Source: Terana coerulea
Taxonomy: Eukaryota > Basidiomycota > Agaricomycetes > Polyporales > Phanerochaetaceae
Reading direction: 5' to 3'
DNA length: 64,000 bases
Assembly: GCA_024811115.1 (NCBI GenBank)
Contig: JAKOGH010000008.1
Location: forward strand, 62,001 to 126,000
Positions 1-12,786 of the stretch are shown in pieces (within the stretch, counting starts at the first letter, position 1; the number at the start of each line of letters is the position of its first letter). Position numbers and translations under genes: made by a program. The notes beneath the pieces are model-generated. The model was not told the origin of the DNA. It worked only from the letters and a program-made list of their open reading frames with translations, and did no database searches.

Positions 1-127
1 GGTATGTCACTCAATGATCCAACGCGAGTTGACACTCACCGCGACACGCCAGTCTGGATATTATGCCGAGTCGTACAAATCTCGTCCTCAGCACCCTGAG
101 AAGCCCAAGGAAGGTCGCGCAAACTGA
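1..127 (+). CDS. 3' end of an unidentified gene (last exon)
   Basis: The window opens one base before a donor-like GTATGT. An intron running to base 52 would end in ACGCCAG, with a branch-like GTTGACAC about 20 bases upstream. The following exon (53-127) is open for 24 codons and ends in TGA. It encodes a charged, Pro/Lys-rich tail containing YKSRPQHPEKPKEG, which looks like a real C-terminus. Everything upstream lies outside the window, so the product cannot be named. The call rests on splice signals and peptide character only. Confidence 0.5.
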   Translation, partial: VCHSMIQRELTLTATRQSGYYAESYKSRPQHPEKPKEGRAN

Positions 128-439
128 ATGGTGTCATAATCATCGTGCAATTGTACGTCTACGCGCCGCGTCATATCTTTCAAGTAGGAGCGAGCGAGCC
201 TATTCAAGCCTCTGTAACATAGCATGAGCAGCAAAGGGATACATCTCTAATTTGTACAACATTGACCAACCCTACGCATAATTCAGGACCTCGCATTAGA
301 AACTGTTCGAAAATAAGAGTTTTGACATGACGTCCACGTAAAATCGATTGAGTGGTGCTTTCGTGGCATACTAGAAAAAATTAACATAATACACTGCGAG
401 TCGAGAACGGCTGCCGCAAGAAGTCCGTACACCTCAGCA
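128..439. other. convergent intergenic region
   Basis: This stretch lies between the stop of the partial plus-strand gene and the stop of the minus-strand Yra1 gene. It should hold both 3' untranslated regions. I see no open frame, repeat or RNA gene in it. Confidence 0.5.
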
Positions 440-1477
440 TCAAGCCTGCATTTCCACATCTTCAGCCCGGACAGCAGAGGCCGGCGCCGCATCATCCTTC
501 ATGAAAGCATCCAGTTCACTGTCAAGGTCGGCAGCGGTTTTGGGTTGGGCCTTCGCCTTTTTCTCCTTTGGTGCAGGGCGCCCTGCACCTCGTTTATTGC
601 GGATAGGTCCAGCCCCATTGGTGCTGCGGTAACGTTTAATGAAGGACTGAATACATGCGAAGGATGAGACTTACGGAGTCTTGTCGTTCTGAGGTTGAGT
701 TTCAGTCTTGCTCAGGCGGTCCAGGAGAGGTGGCTTTTGGATCCTGTTGATCAGCGAAGGGGCACTGGCGCGCCGCTGCCTTTGCGGAGGCCCAGCATCG
801 AACTCAATCTGCATCGGCTGGCCTGCCAAAACATGAGCACAGGTTTTATCGGGCAAGGGGTGCCACAGCCAAGCGAACAAAGCGCCAGACGCACCTTTGC
901 AGAGCTTGCTGTTGAACTGCGCCAGTGCCTTCTTCGCCTCCGCCGGTGTCTCGTATGTGATGATGGCGACGCCTGACGAGCGGCCGCTGCGGTCGTACTT
1001 CATAACGCGACAGTGTAAACGAGGTCGGCAATCGATTCTCTTATAGCGGGACGCGGTGCATTGCGGAAGGCTATCGTACCCTAATTAATGGCTCACGGAT
1101 TAGTGTGCCAATGTGGCCGAAGACTTGCTGGAGACGTGCGCGCAATAATATCAGCGCTGGTGTACCTGGTAACGAGATGCGATGTGGGCTCACAGTGAGG
1201 TCCTTTGGCGTGACTTCGTAGTGCAGGTTTGAGACCATGAGCTTTGTGTTGGGTGCGTCGCCGATTGCCTGTGCTTGTACTGTCCTTGGCTGCGTAATCG
1301 TCGAGCCCGGGGCCTTGTCGTGCAGCCAGTCTCCGTCAGACCGTCTGGGGCGGTTGGCAGGTCGCTAAGACAGCAAGGAAGCGTTAGAACCAAGCGCGAC
1401 GCCTAATTGCTGTGTAGGCAAGGTATGCGGCATACGCTGTAGGGCTTCTTGGATCTGTCCACTCGGGAGGCTGCCAT
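440..1477 (-). CDS. yra1: Yra1/ALYREF-type mRNA export adaptor
   Basis: Nuclear RNA-binding adaptor of the TREX complex, which loads the export receptor Mex67 onto spliced mRNA (family knowledge). The spliced product is roughly 230 residues. The short first exon encodes MAASRVDRSKKPYS, then comes a basic RPANRPRRSDG stretch. A single RRM follows: RNP2-like LMVSNLHYEVTPKDL, a middle exon with VFGHIGTLIREPLIR, then YDRSGRSSGVAIITYET carrying RNP1, and GQPMQIEFDAGP. The C-terminus is a basic linker (NKRGAGRPAPKEKK) and an acidic tail with LDSELDAFMKDD, matching the conserved UAP56-binding-type end of ALY proteins. About six exons all join in frame, so this gene looks intact. The ATG at 1477 is the first in frame with the conserved basic N-terminus. 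ALY versus another REF-like RRM protein is the only real alternative. Confidence 0.83.
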
Positions 1478-2195
1478 AGTCGTCAACTGGAAGTGAATGG
1501 AGGAAGCTGAGAGGGTAGAAAGAAGAATGTGGATGCTGTGCTGGTGGTGGACGTTGTTTGAAGACCTCGGTGGCGTGCAGGCGACTAACACGAGCGCGTG
1601 CGAGGCGGAGTTTGAAGTTTAGCACATCAATCCAAGAAAGGAAACCCCTCGTCAATGCTCGCGATGTGTCAAGTTGCCTCCAAGCTGCCTCCGCCCTCTC
1701 CTCCTTGGGAGCACAGAGTATAAATTCATCCGCCGAAAAAGGGTGGTTTTGAAGATTATTGGACTATTTACATGTATCGCGCTCACACTGGTTCGGAATA
1801 CTATCGTTTAATTTACCAGACTATAACTCCGCTGATATTTCACTTAAGCTGTACTTAAGATGAATTCGCACACAGAAAAAATCCTCCGTAAATTCTTTAG
1901 AACATTATAAAGTTGGGTTTGTTCACGGTTATGCAGATTCTCTGGCATTAGAAAACTCTCACAGATCGCGGGCACGTGACAGGAACGCGTGAAGTCGGGC
2001 GTGACAGATAGTGCGGGGAAGCTATGTCACGGTTTGAACCTGTCACGCCGTTCATTACGGCGTCCAGGCGAACGGAAACAACGTTGTTGCGGCCACCACA
2101 CCCTCAACATAAATATTAAGACACCTTTCTTCTCTTCTTGTCACATACTCCTATTTCCTCCCTTCCTTTATCACTCCGATACCCCTTCGTACAAG
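1478..2195. other. divergent promoter region
   Basis: This region separates the head-to-head starts of yra1 (minus) and the KEN-box gene (plus). It contains a CACGTG E-box-like palindrome near 1974 and an AT-rich CATAAATATTAAG near 2109, about 90 bases before the plus-strand ATG, which could serve as a TATA region. Short open frames here have no family character. Confidence 0.4.
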
Positions 2196-3146
2196 ATGGC
2201 GATCACAGCCGCAACACAACCACGCTATCGAGCAACTTTCGTCATTTACCAGGACGAACCAATAGTCCCCTCCTCCACGAGCAAATCTCAGCTGTCTTCC
2301 TCCACGGAGTCGTCCAGTCGCAGGATTTCTGTGTCGACTTTGGGGGACAAGGAGAACCTCCACCCCCTCACAGGACGCAGGCCGGACGCCGAAGACTCGA
2401 AAGGGAAGAAGCGCAAGACGAACGCGCTGGCAACCAAACTCCTACTCGCATCTGGCAAGGGAGTCAAGGAACCCGAGTCCCCGAAGAAGCGAAAACTCTC
2501 TGTATCTACCCCGGCCGCCTCCAAAGGTCCCGTAGAGAAGAAGGGAAAGACGTCCAGCGCGAAGGAGAAACGGGCTGTTGTATCGGGCACGAAGAAGGCA
2601 CAGAGGCCAAGCCGCCTACCCAAGGCCCCTGAGCTTCCCAAGGTTGAAGAGACCACAGAAGAAGGCTCGGAGGACAGCCATGGGACATTGCCCCTAAGCC
2701 AAGCGGAAGCCGATGCCCGGTGCTACGAACTCACTGTTCTGCCGTTGGCTGATGTTTCCGAGGCCTACGACGAGAGCCTCAGCTCATCTCAGTTGTCTTC
2801 GCATGCGAAGCCACCTGCGTGTAAGGTACGTTAAATTGAACTCTATCCTTCCGCTAGGTGAGTACGAGCCTTGACGCTGAGCTTGGGTTATTTCAGATTT
2901 CCGCGGAGTCCTCGCTGTCTTCTGCACAACCCAAGACCAAGCGCCTGCCTTCGCTAGGGTTTGTCGCCCAGAAGCCTTCGACTGTCTTTCAGCACCCCAG
3001 AGCGCAGGAAGATCTACTCCGCGTTCACGTTCGAGTCCCCTTCACCTGCATCTCAACGCTTTGTGTCGTCTAGCAGCAAAGACCTCTTCAGCGACTGCAT
3101 CGTCCCGCGAATCAACTTCAACCCTATCGCGTTCGGTGACCTTTGA
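2196..3146 (+). CDS. orphan nuclear protein with KEN box
   Basis: I do not recognise the family. The first exon runs from the ATG at 2196 to 2825. It encodes a low-complexity Ser/Lys-rich protein with a KEN degron-like motif at residues 52-54 (LGDKENLHPLTG) and several basic patches that could be nuclear localisation signals (KGKKRKTN, SPKKRKLS). An intron, 2826-2896, joins in phase to ISAESSLSSAQPKTKR. The frame then slips by one base near 2988-2992. Beyond it the plausible peptide continues as TPERRKIYSAFTFESPSP and ends in NFNPIAFGDL with the stop at 3144-3146. The KEN box and disorder suggest a cell-cycle-regulated substrate of the anaphase-promoting complex, but that is inference. A 34-base intron (2959-2992) would also restore frame, although that is shorter than any other intron here. 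Confidence 0.6.
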
Positions 3147-3752
3147 GTCAGCTGCACTCCGGTCCCACCGCCGTTACGTCTACACGTACACCTCAAGTCT
3201 GCCACATACTACCGTTCATTCAAGTCTTACCGCCGATCATTGCCGCATATCGACCCAACCGTGCATACTCACACATCCACCCTCAGCGAATACTCGTCAT
3301 GCTTGTTCACCATTCTCATCTAACCCCAATGTTCTTCTCATCTATTTTCATCCATCTGCCTCTGTTTTGCGTTAGTATCTTGTTGTTTGTTACACACATA
3401 CATTCCTGAACACGGACACGATCCCAAGCAAACGTTTTCCCCTTCACGAGTCACACAAGTCACCAGCCCTCGCTTGCCACGACTTCACGCTCCTTGGTTG
3501 TCTCACGCCTTCGACTTGCGATGCTTACTCCGTCACGCTTTCTTCTGGGTTAAATCCCACTTGTTACGCACACTTCACGGATTGCTTGTGAGAGAGAAAC
3601 GTTACGCTCCGTCGCTTCACTCTCAACCTAATTTATTCAACACCTTGGTCACGTCTGGCTTTCTCTGCAGATGGAAGGAACGTAGGACGACGAACAGGGG
3701 TAAGTACAACCGGTTTAGGCAAGAAATTGGATGGTCTGCATTCCGTCGACTA
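3147..3752. other. convergent intergenic region
   Basis: About 0.6 kb between the KEN-box gene stop and the epoxide hydrolase stop. The long plus-strand open frame that runs into the hydrolase is antisense to it. No repeat or RNA gene seen. Confidence 0.45.
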
Positions 3753-4912
3753 TCAGAGATTCTCAATCCACGCTTCCAAGTCTCTATTCAGCTCCTCGGC
3801 CTTGTTCAACACCAGCCAGTGGTCAGATTCATACTCTTGAATCGTGATCTTGTGGTCTTTGAACTCGGGCAGGTTAAATGTGGCGTACCCGGAAGCAGGA
3901 ATACAGACATAGTCGAGCTTTGGCGGCTCCGAAAAATATTGGTGAGTTCACAGGTGGGAATCTTTTCTCGTCGGCGACACCTACAATATCCAATAGCATT
4001 GAATTATGATTGGTACAGAACTAAGGACGCGGAGACGGCGTACCTTGGTCATCTCTGGATGATGATCCGTCGGTCATGATTTTGTACCAGCAGGTCGGGG
4101 CCTGGAAGCCATTTGCGAGAAACGTCTCGCGGAAGATATGCCTCTCTTCCTCATCGAGGTAGGAGGGTAGAGGCGGATTGTGCAAGGTTCGTTTCAGGGC
4201 GCCGGTAGGAGCAAAATGGGTAATCGCGCTCGCTGGGTCACTTGGAAAGAACGCGCTGATGAACGACTCGATCTACACAATATGCATCAGGGCATGGTGG
4301 AATGGTAGGCAGGACAATGCTCAACGTACGCGTTCTGGAATGACCTCGTGAGCGTCGTCTTCACTAAAGAAAAGCCAGTATCCGAACAGCTCGTACCCCG
4401 CGAGCCTTCTGGATTGCTCCAAGTACTCCTGAAAAGGCTGCGGAGGTGTGATGGGTACATACGCCACGGCGAGGAAAGCGTATGCAATGAATCTATCTGG
4501 ATAATAGTTGGCGAGGCGGGAGGCGACCTTAGAGCCCCTACAGTCGCGTATGTTATATGAGTAATGCATGGCTTCCGCTAAGCATGATCGCTCACCAATC
4601 ATGGCCGATAGCTATCACTTTCTCGAGTTTCTCGGAGTCCAGGATATCGACGATATCCCTCGCGAGCTTGCTTCCGACATATTCAGCCGGATCCAAAGGT
4701 TTGTCGGTGCCGCCGTACCCGAGCATATCCGGGACAAGAAGCCCATATCCTTTGCTTTCGAAGTGGGCGACGGTGAAGCGCCAGTCGCGAGATGTGGATG
4801 GAAAGCCATGGAGCAAGAGTAGAGTCGGGTTGGATATTTGCGCGGGCGAGTAGTAGAAGTGGTACGTGAGACCGCGGGTTGTGACCGTATTTTTGTACAG
4901 GCCTGGATCCAT
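3753..4912 (-). CDS. epoxide hydrolase, alpha/beta-hydrolase fold
   Basis: Hydrolyses epoxides to vicinal diols; soluble epoxide hydrolase family of the alpha/beta-hydrolase fold. The N-terminus (MDPGLYKN) leads to the oxyanion-hole motif LLLHGFPSTSRDW, then PDMLGYGGTDKP. The nucleophile elbow is AIGHDWGSKVA, with Asp as nucleophile, and is split by an intron after GHD. The cap region includes YVPITPPQPFQEYLEQS and FFSEDDAHEVIPER. The catalytic His is probably in YESDHWLVLNKAEEL near the end. At least four exons can be joined in frame. In the last exon the frame slips by one base near 3917-3921: SPIFFGAAK is in one frame and LDYVCIPASGYATF in the next. One removed base gives a continuous protein of about 330 residues, normal for the family. 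The physiological substrate is not readable from sequence. Confidence 0.85.
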
Positions 4913-5428
4913 GACGCTCTTGATTGACTGCGTCCGCTATCCACTTGCGGGAGAGGCTTGAGGGCCTCCAAACTGTCCAGGACCGCTATAGATATCACAG
5001 TCAGACTCCAGTTGCGGTCATGACAGAGCAACCTTCAACCCGAGGCCGAATGGTGCTGCTTCCTCGCACGTTCTCGCGAAAAAGAAGCCTTGCCCTAGGC
5101 GTCCGTTCAGATTGTCTAAGTTGTTCGTGTAGCGACCAAAAGATCTTCTGGCTTCATGTGGCGTATTACAAACATGTCAAGAGGACTTGGAGCTTGATGA
5201 CGCACCATCTCACGATCCTGGATATTGAGCTATTGCTGGCTTGCTAGACTGGAAGAGGTTTGATGACAATTCGTTCGGACCGTAACGTGAGAAGACGGAG
5301 GAGGTCCTACATCGTGTGCCGGACGGCAAACCCTAGTAGCGGTGAGAACAAGTGAATGTATCATAGCTCGGGGTTGCTTTGTTCTGAGACAAGAACTTGA
5401 CCATTTACATCTACAGTACAGAGGTGTC
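4913..5428. other. intergenic region
   Basis: About 0.5 kb, serving as upstream region of the epoxide hydrolase and 3' flank of the arrestin gene. No credible coding exon, repeat or RNA gene seen. Confidence 0.4.
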
Positions 5429-7068
5429 TCACTGAGCGGCGGGTGCGTCTCGTTCAGCGGTAAAAGACTGTACAATCACGTCGTCGTACAGAGCAGGGGT
5501 GAAGGCAACGGGGCGAGGTCCAGCCGCGTATGCGGTGGCTATCTGAACAGGGGTGTTCTGCAATGTTTCCGGCTTTGTGTGCATGGTGTATCCCGTGACG
5601 TGTGGTGAACAAACCGCCACAGTGTACTATCAAACCAAGTGAGTTTAGTACGGACACGCTGCCGCGAATCGCGGTAAACTATGCACTTACCGAATACTCA
5701 TAGCGTCCAAGCTTAGCTGGCGGCGGCGCCTGCGGTGAAATGTGGATCTCACCGTCCAACACTACCTCTCTGCCGTCCTCCACGTCACGGATGTTTTTCT
5801 TGTACCAAACGGCCTTTTGAACCAGCTCCTTACATTGTCGGTATGCAGTAGTCGAAAAGCCAGAATAATTCCCCGAAATGCTAGGAAGTGCAGGGGCGTT
5901 GTAAATGCGTTGGAGAAATACCGCGGGCATGTTGTCTTGCGAGGTGAAAAGACTGAGATGTTCCACTTTTGAGCAAGAGATCGTGAGGATAAGGGGTATG
6001 ACGCTCCCTCGAGTGTAGGAGAGCTGTGTAATGGGCAGCGCGTGTAAGTATTTATGCGAATATGTGTGATAGGTGCGCATACCGGTCTGGCGAGGAACAG
6101 CTGCATGTTCAGCCCATAAAGAAAGTCAACAACACGATATGACATTCGCATCAACTACACACACCGTGTATATTGCTTCTATAGGCTGTGAGTGGAAAGC
6201 GAGCCCATGTAAAACCACAGGGCCTTCAGTGAACCATCCTTCAGGGTCATCCTGTGGACCAGGGAAGACGGAGCCCTTCTCGTACCCCACTTGCCGTACT
6301 GGTGAAGGCGCGGACGGTCTGCTTAGAGGTATATATGTGATGGTCGCAGCAACACTGTTTCGCATGAGTTGGATAAGAACAATCATAGAGCGGTGAAAGA
6401 CGCTTCTCACCAATCATCCTGTCTTTTTTTTAAGTGCAACAGCCCGCGATTGAGATAAGATACCTTAGCATTGAGCGTGTACTTGAAGAGAGCGCAGGAT
6501 GCAGGCAATGGATAAGTCGTGTTCTTTCCGTGTTCATTCCACTCTGTGGTTGGCGGTAAGTGCATAGTAAACTGCCATTTGTGGCGGCCTTGAAGCACGC
6601 CCTCAGGAGGTTCACGGTCTGTTATACGTTCTTCAGATGGAGGCCATAACTGTTCGCTGATAGTGACGAAAGCGGGATTGTGGGCATCCTGTCCATAGAC
6701 TTCTCCATTCAACTGCCGACGCAATTCAGCATTGAATACTCCAAGACGGCTAAATTGCCTCTGCTGAATACTCACAATCACTGCAACACTCTTGATGTGC
6801 AAGTCTTGCTCCGTCTCAAGGCTGACCGATCCAACAATAGGTTCACCCTCCATGAAGCGCGGTGGATGGAGAACAGAGAGCCCCCGCTGAAAACATGAAT
6901 AGTGAACCACGGTCGGCCATTTGTACCCGTTAGAGACTTGGTATGAACAAGAGGTTCGCGCGGAGTCTGGTGGAGGGCGTTCGGGCTTGGAGGACGGTAT
7001 TCTGGGACAGGCTCTGAATCCGTGTAGTCGGGTGGAAAGCTACCCTGTGAGAGTACGTCATCCATCAT
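5429..7068 (-). CDS. alpha-arrestin-like protein
   Basis: Arrestin-fold protein of the ART/Rim8 type. Family members act as adaptors that recruit ubiquitin ligases to membrane cargo. The start at 7068 gives MMDDVLSQGSFPPDYTD, then a Pro-rich linker (PVPEYRPPSP). The arrestin N-domain follows: GRPWFTIHVFS, PPRFMEGEPIVGSVSL, LHIKSVAVI, LPASCALFKYTLNAKVS. The C-domain includes an 18-base exon (6083-6100, LFLARP), LSYTRGSVIPLILTISC and a tail with RPVAFTPALYDDVIVQ. A one-base frame slip falls in a C5 run at 6881-6885 between FTIHVFS and the next strand. One more C restores an uninterrupted arrestin. I do not see a PY motif (PPxY) for WW-domain binding, but PPDY near residue 14 comes close. Other exon joins are in frame. 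Confidence 0.78.
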
Positions 7069-7228
7069 GCTAGGGGAAGGGGATGCTATAGAGTTTTGTT
7101 TCCATATTTCCAGATATTCAGTATAAGTATAGCTTGAGTGGGCGTTCAATGCTCACCGTATCGTCATTCAGCTGTCAGCGTAGTGCTGCGTGCATCACGC
7201 CACCAACTAACAAAACTTCAACGTTAAC

Positions 7229-7237
7229 CTTATATAC
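7229..7237 (-). promoter_or_regulatory. TATA-like box upstream of the arrestin gene
   Basis: On the minus strand this reads TATATAAGG, about 160 bases before the arrestin ATG at 7068. The placement fits a core promoter with a leader of roughly 130 bases. This is a sequence match only. Confidence 0.4.
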
Positions 7238-9129
7238 GACGACGCTCTGAGAAAGTCCGCCGTATTGCACCAGAGCATATTGTTGGAGAATGAGAATGAG
7301 AATGAGACCATTCAACGATGCGACAAAGCTCAGCAAATACCTGTGCGTTCACGGTGTACCATCGCGCTGGCGTCCAAGTGACACTGATACCCCCAAGCCT
7401 CATGATGTCATTTCGGGCCGACACCTGATAGCATTGTCGACATGTCTAGTGGACGGGATTAGATGATCATTGTCATACATTGTAGCAATCGGCCGCACTC
7501 ACTCGTGTGTCTGGGTGAGTCAATGCGCTCAACAGGTACACGACCAGAGGCCTTGCAACTTCCAAATGGTTCTGTATTACTTATACACCTCTATATTTCA
7601 CAATAAGGAGATGCATTCAAGCATCCAAGCGTTGCAGCGCAAAGGCTCGTACGGACGATAGCTTGCCCTCACATGGTCAGAATGGTTGTGGTTGAGCTTA
7701 TCAAGCGGCGTGCCAAAGGAGTAGAGTGCGCAATGCGATAGAATGTAGACAAGTAAATAAAAATTGAATTAGGGACAAGCTCAAGAATATGTTCCTCGTT
7801 GTTGCAGAGGTAGTGTGGTGGTGGTGGTGGTGGTCTGAAGACAACGTGCTTCCCGACTGGACAGCAGTAGCGCCCGCTTGGTGGCGATTTCCAAAAGGAG
7901 ATGCGGCATTGCGGCAGGCACTGACACCGAGCGCCAGAGGCCATCTCTCTCACCAAACAGCACACGCCGGCGTATACAGCGAGGAGAGCTATAGCCTCCG
8001 TTGAACAGCCAGAGAAAACTTCATGCCCTGAGCGATTCTCGCCCAGTGACAGGAAGCGGAACTCTCGCAAGTTCCCGTCCCCTGTTTCGACTCCGAACCC
8101 ACAAACCCGAGATCTGTGTTCAGGCAGTCGGCTCCGTCAAGTCTGTTTCCCACTCGACCACGGGCTGCTCTCGGACCTCTTGGTCGGTCGTGGAAAGAGT
8201 CCCACGGGTCTAGGCTCGACTTACCGATAGCGGGTGTAAACGAGGGTACCACATAACCTTATGCGCTGCACTGGTTCGTTATTTGAAACTCTCTGGTATT
8301 CTTGTGCGATTGGCCGTGACTAAGTGACCATCGCCTGAGCAGGTTTTGCGAAATGTAACCGACGCCGCTTCATTGTGCAAATACTTCCCATGTCTCCTGC
8401 AATCCGTATGGTCCCTGAATCAAGGTACCTGTTCGTCGCATGGCAATGTTAAGGCAAGATTCTGTGATTCGAGAGGTCATGAACCTGAACACTAGTACTT
8501 CGCCATTGGAGGAGCGGCCTTTCCAGACTACTTGTCCCAGTGGAAGGGTCGTTCACACTATGCAGTCCCGCTTCAAGGCTTCACCGCCGGCTCCACCAAT
8601 CGCAAACCAACCCGACGGGCGTCGATGTTTGACATTCGGTAGCGCCCCATGCGGACAAAACACTCCCTGTATGTTGGTTTTGTATCCGCCATCTCTCACA
8701 TTGCTTCTGTTGGCTGAGCTTAAGTTGACCTGCCGTTCTGGCGCTCGATGGATGCCGCCGGGCAGGGACCTTAGTCTCTCCCGGTCCGTGAGGAAGGAGC
8801 CGTCAGTAAGGAAAGCTGCCTGACAAACGTAACAAGAAATAGTGATCGTCAACGGCACCGCACATTAGGGACCCACACTCCTGCGAGCTCCACAAAGCCA
8901 TCGTTCGGTATTGGCCCAACGTCGTCCGCCGTGCCTGAGGTCATATCTATTGAGGCGGAACAGCCCAACGGAACGGATGCGTACTCGACATAACGGTCCA
9001 CCTAAGACTCAATATTCGGTGGACGCTGTTCATCTGTCGCCCACAGTCCTGTGAGCACGTCGTTCATCACCTCTCACCGCTAGTTCACCGTTTTTGTCAA
9101 GTCATCAACATCAATGCAGGATGAAGGGG
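7238..9129. other. 1.9 kb gene-free stretch upstream of the peroxidase
   Basis: This lies between the divergent arrestin and manganese peroxidase genes. It holds a short tandem repeat of GAGAAT (three copies, 7286-7303) and a TGG microsatellite. The open frames here, the longest at 8440-8823, have neither family motifs nor plausible splice partners. Part of it is presumably the peroxidase promoter. I found no convincing metal-response element by eye. Confidence 0.45.
7816..7833. repeat. (TGG)6 microsatellite
   Basis: Six perfect copies of TGG, in non-coding DNA upstream of the peroxidase gene. Confidence 0.9.
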
Positions 9130-9137
9130 CATATAAG
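9130..9137 (+). promoter_or_regulatory. TATA-like box of the manganese peroxidase gene
   Basis: CATATAAG lies 110 bases before the ATG of the peroxidase. It is the best TATA match in the proximal upstream region. Confidence 0.5.
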
Positions 9138-9246
9138 GTGGTCAGCAAAGTCGTGAAATCTCCAGGACAATCGGGTTCTTCACTCGCTCATCTCCTCAGA
9201 CATCGAGCTCTACATCCCTCGGTCATCTCACTCTACGGACATCCCA

Positions 9247-10784
<1,538 letters not shown>

Positions 10785-11213
10785 ATTTATGACTCGGAGC
10801 ATCTCATGGGAACTGGAATGTGCTTGGTTTTTATTTTATCTATATGTTCAATGGGCTCTAGGGCTACTGACGTTTGTACTACTACCGCTGAAAATTCATA
10901 CGTGGCTTCGTTGATTTGAATGCCCTCCTCATTCCCTCATACTGTCATTGGTGCCAGGTAAAGTTGTATAGCTGTGCCAAATAACGACTCGGAGCTTCAT
11001 AGAAAGATATTTCTTCTCTTCATTGGTTATGGAACGCTGAGCAGGCTGCAGCGAACGACGACACCTGCCTAACTCGGAAGATGTCACAGCCTGTGACAAG
11101 ACGGAGGGCGCTACGCAGTGCGCTTGGCGGAGCCGAGGATCCCCAAAGGTTCGGTGGGCCGTTGTGCATGCGGCCATTGCTCAGTACTTCTTTCTTTCTT
11201 TTGCACCACGGAG
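10785..11213. other. intergenic region
   Basis: About 0.4 kb between the peroxidase stop and the PAQR start, both on the plus strand. It should contain the peroxidase 3' end and the PAQR promoter. No coding exon seen. Confidence 0.45.
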
Positions 11214-12786
11214 ATGTTTCATACGCTGCGACAGAGGCAGCCGGTGTCAGACGTCGGAAGCGACAAGTCTGCTGAGAATGGCAGCGTTCTCCGCGGTTTG
11301 GAAGACCTCCAGAGTCGTGTCCATTCCGACCCTGACGACAAGCCCGAAACCCTTCCAGAGAACGACCCTTCTAACGTCCATGCCAAAACTTTAACGTGGC
11401 ACGAAATACCTGGATGGCAACAGGACAACGAGTTCATACTCACCGGCTATAGAAGGTGTGAATCTCGACCTTGCTTTGTGCACGAAAATGGTGCATGTGT
11501 CGATGACATCCTTCATGTACCTGCTGCATCTCCTGCGACCCTGTCTAATGCCGGCCTTTTCTTAGGATCCAGAGCAGTTGGCGTGGATGCGCCGCTTCGG
11601 TTTTCGCATGTACGTGATGCAACGAGGAGTCCGTGTCCCTCGCAGGGCGAGTGGCCGCTGCATACCATGTGCTACTTGCATTTTGTCTGATGACTTTGGG
11701 TGCCACTTCACCGCCGACAGACCTCCACAACGAGACAGGTGAATGCACTACCTTTATCAACTTCCGCCGATGCTGATGTCGGCTGGAAATATGTAGTTAA
11801 TATCCACAGTCATCTTTTCGGAGGCTTTCTGTTCTGCTGGCTCCTCGCCTCTTTTCGTCAGATGTACACCGGCAAGTACGATACAACGACCTCGGCAGAC
11901 GTAGTGGTATTTGCAATATTTCTTGCATCTGCCGTGGCTTGCCTTTGGTTGAGCGCTTCTTACCACGCATTCAGCGTGCATTCCAAGCAGGTTTGGTCAT
12001 GAGTCGCATCGACCCCACAAGTTCTGCTCACCAAGATGGATCTTAGGTCGCGGAGCGCTGCAATGCCCTCGACTATTCCGGCATTGTCAGTGAGTGTCTT
12101 GCTTCAGTTGTAAAGCGAACATGATATGGTCGAAGTATTCCTACGCGAAGTCAGGGTTACTCGTGAAATGAACATGGCTAATACAACCTGCTAGTTCTCA
12201 TAGTCGGGTCTTTCTTCCCCTGCATTTTCTATGCCTTCTATTGCGAAGCACATTTCCAGGTCCTGTACCTATCCATCATATCCTGCGCTGGACTTGGTGA
12301 GTTCCATACGTAGTGACACGTTCTCTTGTTCCAAATCAAGTTTTTCTTTTCTTGCAGGTGCGGCGTACATTGTACTCAACCCTGAATATCGCAAGCCATC
12401 ACACCGAGGGGCCCGAACCAAGGTTTTCATTGCCCTCGGCTTATGTAGTGTGTTCCCAGTCAGCCATGCCCTCGTGAGCCACGGTTTCTCGAAGCTATGC
12501 TACGAAATGGGCTTTGGGTGGCTCTTGACATCCGGGGCTCTGTACATCAGTGGAGCTCTGCTATAGTGAGTAGTCGGAATCCTCCGATGAAGTGTGGCGC
12601 CACTGACCACTCAGACACAGCGCAAATCGAGTACCGGAGCGTTTCGCGCCCGGCACCTTCGATTACTTTTTCGCGTCGCACCAGATTTTCCATGTCCACG
12701 TCTTACTTGCGGCGTTAGCCCACTTCAAGTGCATTCTCACTGCATTCGACTACTGGCATGGTCAAAATCCATTCTGCTCGGCATGA
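11214..12786 (+). CDS. PAQR/adiponectin-receptor-like membrane protein (Izh family)
   Basis: Seven-helix membrane protein of the PAQR/haemolysin-III superfamily. Fungal members (Izh) are linked to zinc and sterol homeostasis. A cytosolic N-terminal part of about 80 residues leads to the conserved TLTWHEIPGWQQDNEFILTGYR. An 18-base exon (11721-11738, YLHNET) joins to VNIHSHLFGGFLFCWLL. Zinc-site motifs are visible: SASYHAFSVHS in the early helices and SHQIFHVHVLLAALAH at the end. Further helices carry LDYSGIVILIVGSFFPCIFY and FIALGLCSVFPVSHAL. All exon joins I traced keep frame, giving about 330 residues, and the gene looks intact. The ligand or enzymatic activity is not known from sequence. 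PAQR proteins resemble ceramidases in fold, so a lipid hydrolase role is possible. Confidence 0.88.

Noticed and set aside
2959..2992. A 34-base intron as explanation of the frame change in the KEN-box gene
   Set aside because: Frame works, but 34 bases is far shorter than the other introns seen and the removed peptide looks coding. A one-base indel is simpler and matches the pattern elsewhere.
3387..4079. 230-codon plus-strand open frame
   Set aside because: It overlaps the last exons of the epoxide hydrolase in antisense and shows no domain.
8440..8823. 127-codon plus-strand open frame upstream of the peroxidase
   Set aside because: No recognisable motif, no splice partner and ordinary composition for non-coding DNA; treated as chance.
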